Shown here piece by piece: positions 28,498 to 36,835 of a stretch of 64,000 bases of DNA (positions within the stretch are counted from its first letter, which is position 1; every line of letters starts with the position of its first letter). Under the pieces are notes generated by a model. The model was not told the origin of the DNA, searched no databases, and saw only the letters and a program-made list of their open reading frames with translations. Location: the NCBI GenBank assembly GCA_947454485.1, contig CANGJJ010000005.1, forward strand, positions 62,001-126,000. Reading direction: 5' to 3'. Source of the stretch: Beijerinckiaceae bacterium. Its GTDB lineage: Bacteria > Pseudomonadota > Alphaproteobacteria > Rhizobiales > Beijerinckiaceae. The translations under genes and the position numbers were made by a program.

Positions 28498-29218
28498 CAG
28501 CGGGAATCCCCATATAGATCTCTTGTACCTGCGGGCTGCGAATGACCTGCGCGGGATCACCATCACCGATCAAAGCACCACCATGCAGCACAACGAGGCG
28601 ATCAACGACAGCGGTGAGCGCATGGACGATATGTTCAATCCAGATCAGTGTGACGCCGCTATCTTTGACTTCGCGCACCAGGGCGACGAGTTCGTGGCAT
28701 TCTTCTTCCGTCAGGCCGCCTGCCACTTCATCAAGCAACAAGAGTTGCGGTTCGCTCGCCAGAGCGCGCGCCACTTCGAGCCGCTTACGCTGCAACAAAG
28801 TGAGTGTGCCTGCGGGGCGATTGGCTTGGTCTGCCAAACCACAGCGCGCAATGATCTGCGCACAATCGCGCTCAAGCCCGCTACTGCGCTTGGCGCGACC
28901 AAATTGCGCAGCCACAAGACAATTCTCGAACACACTCATACCGCCGAAAGGCTGGGGGATTTGAAAGGAGCGTGCCAAACCGCGACGACAGCGCGCATCA
29001 GCTGACAAGGAGGTAATGTCCTCGCCTTCAAACACAATGCGCCCCGCATCGGGACGCACAGCGCCGGTGATCATGCCAAAGAGCGTTGTCTTGCCAGCCC
29101 CATTGGGGCCAATCATGCCGAGCGCTTGGCCTTTGGGCACGACAAGATCAATACCTCCGGCCACAACGACGGCGCCGAACCTCTTTTCAAGTCTCTTGAG
29201 TTCGAGGAGCGGCGCCAT
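28490..29218 (-). CDS. Branched-chain amino acid-type ABC transporter ATP-binding protein (LivG-like)
   Basis: GPNGAGKTTLFGMITGAVRPDAGRI; AGTLTLLQRKRLEVARALASEPQLLLLDEVAGGLTEEE. Confidence 0.92.
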   Translation of the reverse strand: MAPLLELKRLEKRFGAVVVAGGIDLVVPKGQALGMIGPNGAGKTTLFGMITGAVRPDAGRIVFEGEDITSLSADARCRRGLARSFQIPQPFGGMSVFENCLVAAQFGRAKRSSGLERDCAQIIARCGLADQANRPAGTLTLLQRKRLEVARALASEPQLLLLDEVAGGLTEEECHELVALVREVKDSGVTLIWIEHIVHALTAVVDRLVVLHGGALIGDGDPAQVIRSPQVQEIYMGIPADA

Positions 29219-29224
29219 CTGTGA

Positions 29225-30499
29225 TCACAAAGACTGCAACTTGCCGCCAACCGGAATCTGCGGCGCGGTTTTGTTCTGAGCGATGATGAGATCAAAGCCC
29301 TTGTCCGTCTTGCGCCACTGACCCGCCACAAGCGGCGTCTTGGTGACATTCTTGACGGGCTGGCCGGTCCATTTCACCGGACCCACAATCGAATTGTAAT
29401 CGGTTGCGATGATCGACTCCAAAATGGACTCAGGCTTCTTGGGGTCTTTGGTGCGCTTGAGCACATCGATCGCGACTTCCCAAAGCGCATGTTGGAAGCC
29501 AATGGGCTGCGTCCAAGGACGACCCGTCGCCTTCGTATAGGCATCGGTCAAATCGCGGCAGCTCTGACCGGTAAGGCTCGACTTGAAGGGATGATTGGGC
29601 GACCACCAGATCTCGCTCGACAGGCCATCACCGCGCGCACCCAGCGATTCAATGACGGAGGGGAAGAGCAGCGCCTTGCCAATCGTCACAATCTTCGGCT
29701 TGAAGCCCTGCTGCGCGCATTGTGCCCAGAAGGTCGCAAAATCCGGCGGGATCATATTGCCCGTAATGATCTCAGCGCCCGCTTGTTTGAAGGCCGTGAT
29801 CTGCGCGGTGAAGTCATTCGACATCGGCTGATAGCGGCCCGGATCAACCAGCTTGAAACCAGCCTGCGCGAGTGCGGGCGGGAAGCCGATCTTCTGATCG
29901 CCCCATGCATTGCCATCCGCATCATTGGGGAAAATACCGCCCACGACTTTGTTGGTCGGCACTGTCTCCCAAAGCGCAAGGAAGCTGCCGATCACATCTT
30001 CCAGACCCCAGAAGAAATGATAAGTCCATTTGAAACCCTTGGCCGGATCGCCCTTGCGGCCGAAGAAATAAGGCTGCCACGGGCAATTGGTGGTGATGCA
30101 AGGCACTTCATTCACTTCAGCCTGATCAGCCACCGGATTGGTTGTCTCAGGCGCAGAAGTTGCCAGCAGAAGATCAACCTTGTTCGACAAGATCAGCTCT
30201 TGCGCGACTTCAGCCGCGCGATTGGAATTGGACTGGCTGTCCTTCGAAATGATCTCGACCTTCCAGTTTTTGCCGCCGCTCTGCACACCATTGGCGAGCA
30301 GCTTCTGGATCTGATCCAGCGTGAAAGCATCCGCCTCACCAAAGCCCGCGAGCGGACCAGTGCGCGCATTCACATAACCAATTTTGAGAACACCTGCGGT
30401 CTGCGCATTGGCAGAGGAGATGATGGCTGGCATGGCCAGAGCGCCCGCGCCCAGCTTCACCGCATCGCGACGTGTCAGAAAAGTTTTATCTGTGCTCAT
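29225..30499 (-). CDS. ABC transporter substrate-binding protein (LivK/amide-urea type, Tat-like signal)
   Basis: TFLTRRDAVKLGAGALAMPAIISSANAQ then LKIGYVNARTGPLAGFGEADAFTLDQIQKLLANGV. Confidence 0.88.
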   Translation of the reverse strand: MSTDKTFLTRRDAVKLGAGALAMPAIISSANAQTAGVLKIGYVNARTGPLAGFGEADAFTLDQIQKLLANGVQSGGKNWKVEIISKDSQSNSNRAAEVAQELILSNKVDLLLATSAPETTNPVADQAEVNEVPCITTNCPWQPYFFGRKGDPAKGFKWTYHFFWGLEDVIGSFLALWETVPTNKVVGGIFPNDADGNAWGDQKIGFPPALAQAGFKLVDPGRYQPMSNDFTAQITAFKQAGAEIITGNMIPPDFATFWAQCAQQGFKPKIVTIGKALLFPSVIESLGARGDGLSSEIWWSPNHPFKSSLTGQSCRDLTDAYTKATGRPWTQPIGFQHALWEVAIDVLKRTKDPKKPESILESIIATDYNSIVGPVKWTGQPVKNVTKTPLVAGQWRKTDKGFDLIIAQNKTAPQIPVGGKLQSL

Positions 30500-30524
30500 A
30501 TTTCAGCCTCCCCGAAATGTTGAG

Positions 30525-31433
30525 TTAGGCGTCGTCTTTGCGCGCCTTCTTCAAATGCTGAACAACCTTTTGTCGCAGAGCATCTTGTTCCCCTGCGGTC
30601 CACTTTCTGAAGCCCTCGCCAGACTTCATGCCCAGTTTGCCCTCTGCCACCAGCTTTTCAAGATAGGGCGAGGGACCAGGGCGGCTTTCAATGGCGGGCA
30701 GAACCGTCTTGTGGATCGCGAGTGTCAGATCCGTGCCGACAAGGTCAGCATTTTCGAGCGGGCCAAGCACAGCGATCCGTCGGCCAAAACTCGCCTTGAT
30801 AACAGTGTCGACCGTTTCAGCATCGCAGATGCCATTTTCAACGAGCGAAATTGCTTCGCGCCACAGCGCATGTTGCAGACGATTGCCGACAAAGCCGGGC
30901 ACATCTTTCTTCACATGAACAGGCGTCTTGCCGATGGATGTGTGCAGCTCCATCGTAAAATCAATCGTCGCTTGCGAGGTGCGATCTGTGCCGATCACTT
31001 CCACCAGCGGGACAAGGAAAGGCGGGTTCCACCAATGGGTACCCACCGTGCGGGTGCCATCCTTGATATTCGCCATAATGGCCGTGATCGGAATGACCGA
31101 TGTATTGCTGGCAAGGACTGCATCAGCGCGCGCATAGCGCTCAACTTCGGCGAAGAGTTTTTGTTTGACGGCGAGATCTTCCAGCGCGGCTTCCACGACA
31201 AAATCGGCATCGCCCACGCAGTCAGCAATGGTGGATGAGGGCGCCACATTGGCAGCCGCGCCCTCATCTTCATCAAGATCACGCAGATTGGCGGCGATGC
31301 GATCACGCAAACTGGCGAGCGCTTGGGCTGAAGGGTCATAGACCCGCACCTGATGGCCCTGCAGCGCAAAGACTTGCGCAATGCCATGGCCCATCAAACC
31401 TGCGCCCAAGACACCAATTCGCGCTTTGCCCAT
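30525..31433 (-). CDS. 3-hydroxyacyl-CoA dehydrogenase family protein
   Basis: IGVLGAGLMGHGIAQVFALQGHQVRVYDPS; LASNTSVIPIT; GTHWWNPPFLVPLVEVIGT. Confidence 0.9.
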   Translation of the reverse strand: MGKARIGVLGAGLMGHGIAQVFALQGHQVRVYDPSAQALASLRDRIAANLRDLDEDEGAAANVAPSSTIADCVGDADFVVEAALEDLAVKQKLFAEVERYARADAVLASNTSVIPITAIMANIKDGTRTVGTHWWNPPFLVPLVEVIGTDRTSQATIDFTMELHTSIGKTPVHVKKDVPGFVGNRLQHALWREAISLVENGICDAETVDTVIKASFGRRIAVLGPLENADLVGTDLTLAIHKTVLPAIESRPGPSPYLEKLVAEGKLGMKSGEGFRKWTAGEQDALRQKVVQHLKKARKDDA

Positions 31434-31445
31434 TCGCCGTCCCCT

Positions 31446-32252
31446 TTAACCTGCTGTGTAACCACCATCCGCATACAGGATGTGGCCGGTGTAGAAATTC
31501 GACGCATTAGAGGCGAGGAACAACAAGGGGCCGGCAAGATCAGAGGCTTCACCCAAACGGCCCTTGGGCACACGGGTGAGGAAACCGCCACGCACTTGCT
31601 TGGCATTGTCGGTGTCTTCGAACATCCATTGCGTCAGCGGCGAGCGGAACACAGTCGGTGCAATGGCATTGACGGTGATGCCGGTCGGGCCCAATTCGCA
31701 ACCCAGCGCCTTGGTAATGCCATCCACCGCTGCCTTCGAGGCGCAGTAAGCCGTATAGCCTGCAGGATGACCCAACAGACCACGCGCAGATGACATCAGC
31801 ACGATCTTGCCGCCATCACCCTGCTTCATCATCTGAGCCGAGCAAGCGCGCGCCATCAGCCATGACTGGGTGACATTGGCATCCATCACATCAAGGAAGC
31901 GCGAAGGTGCCATTTCGGTAATCTTGGCGACATCATTCTTGCCAGAGGCAACAACGAGAATATCGACACGGCCGAAACGCTTCACCGCTGCATCCACAAT
32001 GCCAGCGCAAGCCTCTTCGCTCGAGGGACGCACATTGACGCCCTCGACCTCTGCGCCAAGCGCTGCACAAGCGGCGCTGACTTCATCAAGCTCAGCCTTC
32101 TTGCCAGCGGTGAGCACGAGCTTGGCGCCCGCACCCGCCAAAACCTTGGCGGCGAGCGCACCAAATGCACCCGACGCGCCGGTTACGATCGCCACTTTGC
32201 CCTTCACGGAGAAGAGCGCGAGAGGATCCTTGAGGAAGTCTTCGCTGCTCAT
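31446..32252 (-). CDS. SDR family oxidoreductase
   Basis: VAIVTGASGAFGALAAKVLAGAGA; YTAYCASKAAVDGITKALGCELGPTGITVNAIAP. Confidence 0.92.
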   Translation of the reverse strand: MSSEDFLKDPLALFSVKGKVAIVTGASGAFGALAAKVLAGAGAKLVLTAGKKAELDEVSAACAALGAEVEGVNVRPSSEEACAGIVDAAVKRFGRVDILVVASGKNDVAKITEMAPSRFLDVMDANVTQSWLMARACSAQMMKQGDGGKIVLMSSARGLLGHPAGYTAYCASKAAVDGITKALGCELGPTGITVNAIAPTVFRSPLTQWMFEDTDNAKQVRGGFLTRVPKGRLGEASDLAGPLLFLASNASNFYTGHILYADGGYTAG

Positions 32253-32599
32253 GGCTTATGTCCCGGAGGATAGGGAATGACGACCAGCAAGGTGCAAACT
32301 TCGTTGCTGCGATTGATGATCTCGCGCACTTCATTGGCTGTGATGGTGCAGGAATCGAGCTTCTTCAGCACGGTCTCTTTACCATCCACAATCACGCACA
32401 TCTCACCTTCAAGAACGACATAGATCTTCTCGAAGGGAGTTGAGTCAGGGCCAGCACCACCACCAGGAAGGAAGTAGGACAGACCGACCCATTGATTGGT
32501 CGGCCCGCCGGGCTCAAAGCCCTGCAAGCGAAGGCCCACATTGCCGCGATGATTCACGGCATCATAGGGCTTGGCGTCTTCGATGCGCTTGACGATCAT
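32249..32599 (-). CDS. Small cupin-domain protein
   Basis: VGLSYFLPGGGAGPDSTPFEKIYVVLEGEMCVIVDGKETVLKKLDSCTITANEVREIIN. Confidence 0.8.
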   Translation of the reverse strand: MIVKRIEDAKPYDAVNHRGNVGLRLQGFEPGGPTNQWVGLSYFLPGGGAGPDSTPFEKIYVVLEGEMCVIVDGKETVLKKLDSCTITANEVREIINRSNEVCTLLVVIPYPPGHKP

Positions 32600-33441
32600 C
32601 AGAAGCTCTCCCCGCTCTCAATGCGATACTGACCGCGCTTGTCGATCATCGCGACGAGACGAATGATGCAACCATCGCCACGTTCCCAGTTCCACGGGAA
32701 GAAGGCGAAAGTGACGCGCTTGCCGGTGATCTTGTCGAGATCGCCACCGACATTCTCAATGCCAAGAATGCCGTTGTTGAAGAGGATACGATGCACAGGC
32801 TCCCACTCCGGGAAGTCGTCCTTCCAATCACGTCCGCCCGACCACTCGAAATATTCTTCCTTGAGATGGGGCAGCAGCGGACCATTGCGCTGCGGGCCAA
32901 TGGCGGTCGCGAGCGGATGGTCATTGGCCTGCGTGTCATGGCCGACAACCTTGACCTTCTTTTCCACGAACCATTCGCCAGCGGAGGCCACGAAGCCCGG
33001 CGCGCGTGCGAAATAGTCTTCGTTGTCTTCGTAGATATGGTGCCAACCGGTGTTGACGATCACGACGTCGCCGGGGCGCACGACTTTGCCGGCAGCCTTT
33101 TCCAGATCGTCATAGGTGATCGGCTCCCACTTCTTCTTGGGGATCGAGACAACAATGCCCGTGCCGAAGAAGTGCGGCAGCGGCACTTCATTGATGAAGG
33201 GGGTGCCAGCCACGACATGCGCAGGCGCATCAATATGCGTCGTATTGTGCATGGAGGTGGTGATGCGCTGTGACAACACGCCCGACTTGGCCATGTAATG
33301 GATGCGCTCGATCTTCACATCCTCGAAATAAGGCCAATTCGGTGATTGATAGCCGAAGCGATGCGAGAGATTGTAGAATTCCAGACCCATCGAATTGTCG
33401 AGATTGTCCTCGAAGTCGATGCCGCGAATCTTGATCGTCAT
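32599..33441 (-). CDS. Cyclase family protein (kynurenine formamidase-like fold)
   Basis: HNTTHIDAPAHVVAGTPFINEVPLPHFFGTGIVVSIPKKKWEPITYDDLE metal-binding motif. Confidence 0.85.
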   Translation of the reverse strand: MTIKIRGIDFEDNLDNSMGLEFYNLSHRFGYQSPNWPYFEDVKIERIHYMAKSGVLSQRITTSMHNTTHIDAPAHVVAGTPFINEVPLPHFFGTGIVVSIPKKKWEPITYDDLEKAAGKVVRPGDVVIVNTGWHHIYEDNEDYFARAPGFVASAGEWFVEKKVKVVGHDTQANDHPLATAIGPQRNGPLLPHLKEEYFEWSGGRDWKDDFPEWEPVHRILFNNGILGIENVGGDLDKITGKRVTFAFFPWNWERGDGCIIRLVAMIDKRGQYRIESGESF

Positions 33442-33486
33442 ATCCAGAGACCTCCCAATGGTGTTGACCCGTGATGTGGTGCAACT

Positions 33487-33504
33487 GTATCAATATGCGG
33501 ATAC
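33487..33504. promoter_or_regulatory. GTATC-N8-GATAC inverted repeat between divergent catabolic units
   Basis: GTATCAATATGCGGATAC. Confidence 0.3.
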
Positions 33505-33558
33505 GCTAGCAAGGGCTCGAACACTCACCCAGCCCAGAACGCGACAGGGATAAACGCC

Positions 33559-34509
33559 ATGAAGAAGATCGCCCTCGAAGAGCACTTTATGTCACCGGGT
33601 CTTGTTGACTACTGGCAAGCCACGATGGCCGATGTGCCGCGTCCGATCTACGACAAAATCTTCGCGGCCTTGACCGATTTCGACGATATTCGCCTGAAAG
33701 CGATGGATTCTGCCGGCATCGAAAAGGCGGTCCTGTCGGTCGCTGGCCCCGGTGTGCAGGTTGAGCCCAATGTGGCTGCCGCCAACAAAGCTGCTGCTGA
33801 AGCAAATGATTTTCTGGCCGAGAAAATCGCCCGCCATCCGACCCGTTACGAGGGCTTCGCGCATATTGCGCTGCAAGATCCAAATGCTGCAGCGCGGGAG
33901 CTCGAGCGCTGCGTGAAAATGGGCTTCAAAGGCGCCATGATTAACGGCCATTCGCTCGGCCATTATCTCGACGAGCGCCAGTTCGATCCCTTCTGGGCGA
34001 AAGCTGAGGAGCTCGGCGCGCCGATCTATCTGCACCCTGCCGATCCCGTCGAACAATATGCCACCTATGGCAACTATAATGAGATCAAGCGCGCCACCTG
34101 GGGCTGGGGCGTCGAGACCGGCACCCATACGTTGCGCATGATCTTTGGCGGCGTCTTTGACCGCTTCCCCAAGGCGCTTTTGCTGCTGGGACATCTTGGC
34201 GAGTCGCTGCCCTATATGCTCTGGCGCATCGACAGCCGCGCCAAACTCTATGGTGTTGAGCTGAAGCGCGAGCCCTCCGACTACATTCGCAACAATATCG
34301 CGGTGACGATCTCGGGCATGTATTCGCCTGAGCCACTGCACTGCGCCGTCTCTGCCCTTGGCGCCTCGCGCGTCATGTTCTCGGCCGACTTCCCCTTCGA
34401 AGACATCAAGGAAGCAGGCCACTTCATGGATGATGTCGCCATCGATACTGAGCTGCGCGAAGCCATCGCCTGGCGCAATGCGGCCCGCATTCTCAACATC
34501 AAGATGTAA
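33559..34509 (+). CDS. Amidohydrolase-2 family (gamma-resorcylate / 5-carboxyvanillate decarboxylase-like)
   Basis: MKKIALEEHFMSPGLVDYW; GFAHIALQDPNAAARELERCVKMGFKGAMINGH; YLHPADP; LLLGHLGESLPYMLWRID; VMFSADFPFED. Confidence 0.85.
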   Translation: MKKIALEEHFMSPGLVDYWQATMADVPRPIYDKIFAALTDFDDIRLKAMDSAGIEKAVLSVAGPGVQVEPNVAAANKAAAEANDFLAEKIARHPTRYEGFAHIALQDPNAAARELERCVKMGFKGAMINGHSLGHYLDERQFDPFWAKAEELGAPIYLHPADPVEQYATYGNYNEIKRATWGWGVETGTHTLRMIFGGVFDRFPKALLLLGHLGESLPYMLWRIDSRAKLYGVELKREPSDYIRNNIAVTISGMYSPEPLHCAVSALGASRVMFSADFPFEDIKEAGHFMDDVAIDTELREAIAWRNAARILNIKM

Positions 34510-34595
34510 GCGATCTGTCGCAAGTCTGAGCTTTGGGCGGTGTATTCCTCTTGCAGGGATGCGCCGCCCTTTGCACAATAGCGCAGGAGGATCCC

Positions 34596-34844
34596 ATGAG
34601 CGCCTATGCCCTCAATAAACTGCTGCGGCAGGTCAACCAGAACCCCGCGATCCGCGAGCGCTTCTTTGCCGACCGCGCAGCGGTTGCAGCTGACTTTGAT
34701 CTGACTGAGGCTGAGCGCGAGGCGCTCCTGAGCCAAGATGTCGGCGCGCTCTACAAATTGGGCGTGCATGGATTGATCCTGCGTCCCTTCACCCTGCTCC
34801 AGCAAATGCCGGAGCCTGATTATCTGACCGCTATCAGGGGCTGA
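34596..34844 (+). CDS. Small LigA-like (extradiol dioxygenase alpha subunit family) protein, 82 aa
   Basis: MSAYALNKLLRQVNQNPAIRERFFADRAAVAADFDLTEAEREALLSQDVGALYKLGVHGLILRPFT immediately upstream of LigB-type gene. Confidence 0.75.
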   Translation: MSAYALNKLLRQVNQNPAIRERFFADRAAVAADFDLTEAEREALLSQDVGALYKLGVHGLILRPFTLLQQMPEPDYLTAIRG

Positions 34845-34846
34845 CC

Positions 34847-35662
34847 ATGCCAATCGTCTACACTTGCGCAGCCAGCCACGCCCCCGGCCTCACCGCTTGG
34901 GCTGATGCGGCACCCGCAGACCAGAAAGCCAAACTCTACAGCGCATTTGAGACCATTCGCGATGAGCTGCAGGCTGCGCGTCCCGATGTGATCTTGCTGC
35001 TAACCTCCGAACATTGGGCCAATTTCTTCGAACATGTCGGCGCCTTTTGCATTGGGCGCGGCGAGACATTCGAAGGCCCGGTTGAGCCTTGGCTCAAAGT
35101 GCCCAAGACAGATGTGAAGGGCGATCCCAAACTCTCCGAGGCTCTGCTTGAGCGCGCTTATGCCAGCGGTTTTGAGCTCAACTTCTCGCATGAAATGCGC
35201 CTTGATCATGGCTCCATGGTGCCGCTGCATTTCCTCACGCCTGAGATGCAGACCAAGGTCGTGCCTTTGATGTTCAACACACTCGCAGCACCGCGCGCAA
35301 CTCCCGCCCGCTGCGTCGGTCTTGGTGAGGCGCTGCGTCCCGTCCTGGAAGCCTGGCCTGAGCGCATCGCCATTGTCGCCACCGGCGGTCTCTCGCATGA
35401 TCCGGGCGAGCGCGGTCATGGTTTCATCGACACAGATTTCGATGCGACCTTTATCGACCGCCTCACCCGCGCTGATCTGCCAGCACTCGCCAGCTATCGT
35501 GATGCAGAGATCATGGCAGCTGGCGCTGGCACGGCTGAATTGCTCGCTTGGCTCTGCATGGCCGGGATTATGGGCCAGACGCAGCCGCGCCTTGTGGCCT
35601 ATGAGGCCGTGAAGCCCTGGGCCACAGGCATTGGCATCATCAGCTATTCGAAAGCTGCCTGA
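34847..35662 (+). CDS. LigB-type class III extradiol ring-cleavage dioxygenase
   Basis: ASHAPGLTAWAD; ILLLTSEHWANFF; FSHEMRLDHGSMVPLHFLTP; ATGGLSHDP. Confidence 0.85.
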   Translation: MPIVYTCAASHAPGLTAWADAAPADQKAKLYSAFETIRDELQAARPDVILLLTSEHWANFFEHVGAFCIGRGETFEGPVEPWLKVPKTDVKGDPKLSEALLERAYASGFELNFSHEMRLDHGSMVPLHFLTPEMQTKVVPLMFNTLAAPRATPARCVGLGEALRPVLEAWPERIAIVATGGLSHDPGERGHGFIDTDFDATFIDRLTRADLPALASYRDAEIMAAGAGTAELLAWLCMAGIMGQTQPRLVAYEAVKPWATGIGIISYSKAA

Positions 35663-36706
35663 TCAGACCTGCGGCGGGGCGACACCATTTTGCTCGGCAA
35701 GTTCGAGCAGCCCCGCCCAGACTTTCGGCGACAGCGGAATGCCCTTGGCGCTGCGCTCAGCAAATGAGGCTGCGCCGCGCTCGCCCGGCAACATGATCGC
35801 GCTATCTGGATCAAGACGCGGCAGCGCTTTCACCACAGCGCCCAATTCGCCCATATCGCGCTTGAACTCATCAAGAGGGCGCAAAGCTGCAATGTCGATG
35901 AGGATCAACATCGCATTGTGACGATGCTTCACCTTGCCGCCCGGACCAATCATTGAGACGAGCAGCGGATTGGCGGCAAGCACGCTGGTGATACATTCGA
36001 ACATGAAAGAAATGCCAGAGCCCTTCGGTCCACCCAGCGGCAACAAAATATCTGCCGTGTTGGGATCGGTTGTCGGCTCGCCCTCTTTCGTCAGCGCGCA
36101 GCCTTCAGGAATGGATTGACCAAGGCGGATCGCTTGCTGCAAGCGGCCATTGGCAATCGTGGAAGTCGCCATATCAAGCACAAGCGGACCATCGAGACTT
36201 GGCACACCAATCGCCATCGGGCTTGTGGCAAGGCTTTTCACCTTCGCGCCGTGATAGGCCATATTCGGCGGGCCGCTGTTGAACACAACGCCCACCAGCC
36301 CCTGCTCTGCCGCCACATGCGCATAATGACCAATCGCGCCCGTATGTGTCGTGGCGCGGATGAGACCAAGCCCGACGCCAAAAGCCTTGGCGCGTTTGAT
36401 ACCTTCTTCGAGCGCCAGTTTCATGGCAACGGGTCCCGGGCAGCGATTTCCCTCAACCACAAACAAAGCGCCCGCTTTGCTCTCGATCTGCGGCACCGCT
36501 TTGGGATCAAGATCCCCATCGCGGATGGTGCGCAGATACATTGAGAGGCGATTGACGCCATGGGAGGAGACGCCGCGCAAATCGGCCCAGACGATCACTT
36601 CAGCCAAAGTGCGCGCATGGGCAGGGATCATGCCCTTGGATTCCAGCAGCGCTGTGGCAAAGGCAATGAGATTGTGCGCAGGCACGCGCATAGGCTGTGA
36701 AGACAC
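35663..36706 (-). CDS. Ldh2/malate dehydrogenase-type oxidoreductase
   Basis: ADLRGVSSHGVNRLSMYLRTIRDG; THTGAIGHYAHVAAEQGLVGVVFNSGPPNMAYHG; GPKGSGISFMFECI. Confidence 0.9.
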   Translation of the reverse strand: MSSQPMRVPAHNLIAFATALLESKGMIPAHARTLAEVIVWADLRGVSSHGVNRLSMYLRTIRDGDLDPKAVPQIESKAGALFVVEGNRCPGPVAMKLALEEGIKRAKAFGVGLGLIRATTHTGAIGHYAHVAAEQGLVGVVFNSGPPNMAYHGAKVKSLATSPMAIGVPSLDGPLVLDMATSTIANGRLQQAIRLGQSIPEGCALTKEGEPTTDPNTADILLPLGGPKGSGISFMFECITSVLAANPLLVSMIGPGGKVKHRHNAMLILIDIAALRPLDEFKRDMGELGAVVKALPRLDPDSAIMLPGERGAASFAERSAKGIPLSPKVWAGLLELAEQNGVAPPQV

Positions 36707-36835
36707 GGCAACTCTCCCAATCGAGCTTGATTGCCGGTCTATTCCGAAAGTGGAGGGCCTGGCAACCGCTTGGGTACCTTGCTCCGGCTGCGCTGCATGG
36801 TTAGTTTGCCGCCATCAAGGATGGGGAGTGAGACG

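Noticed and set aside
24956-33441. Carnitine degradation operon
   Set aside because: HCDH + BKACE is suggestive, but no betainyl-CoA thioesterase or betaine genes; neighbours are aromatic-type enzymes.
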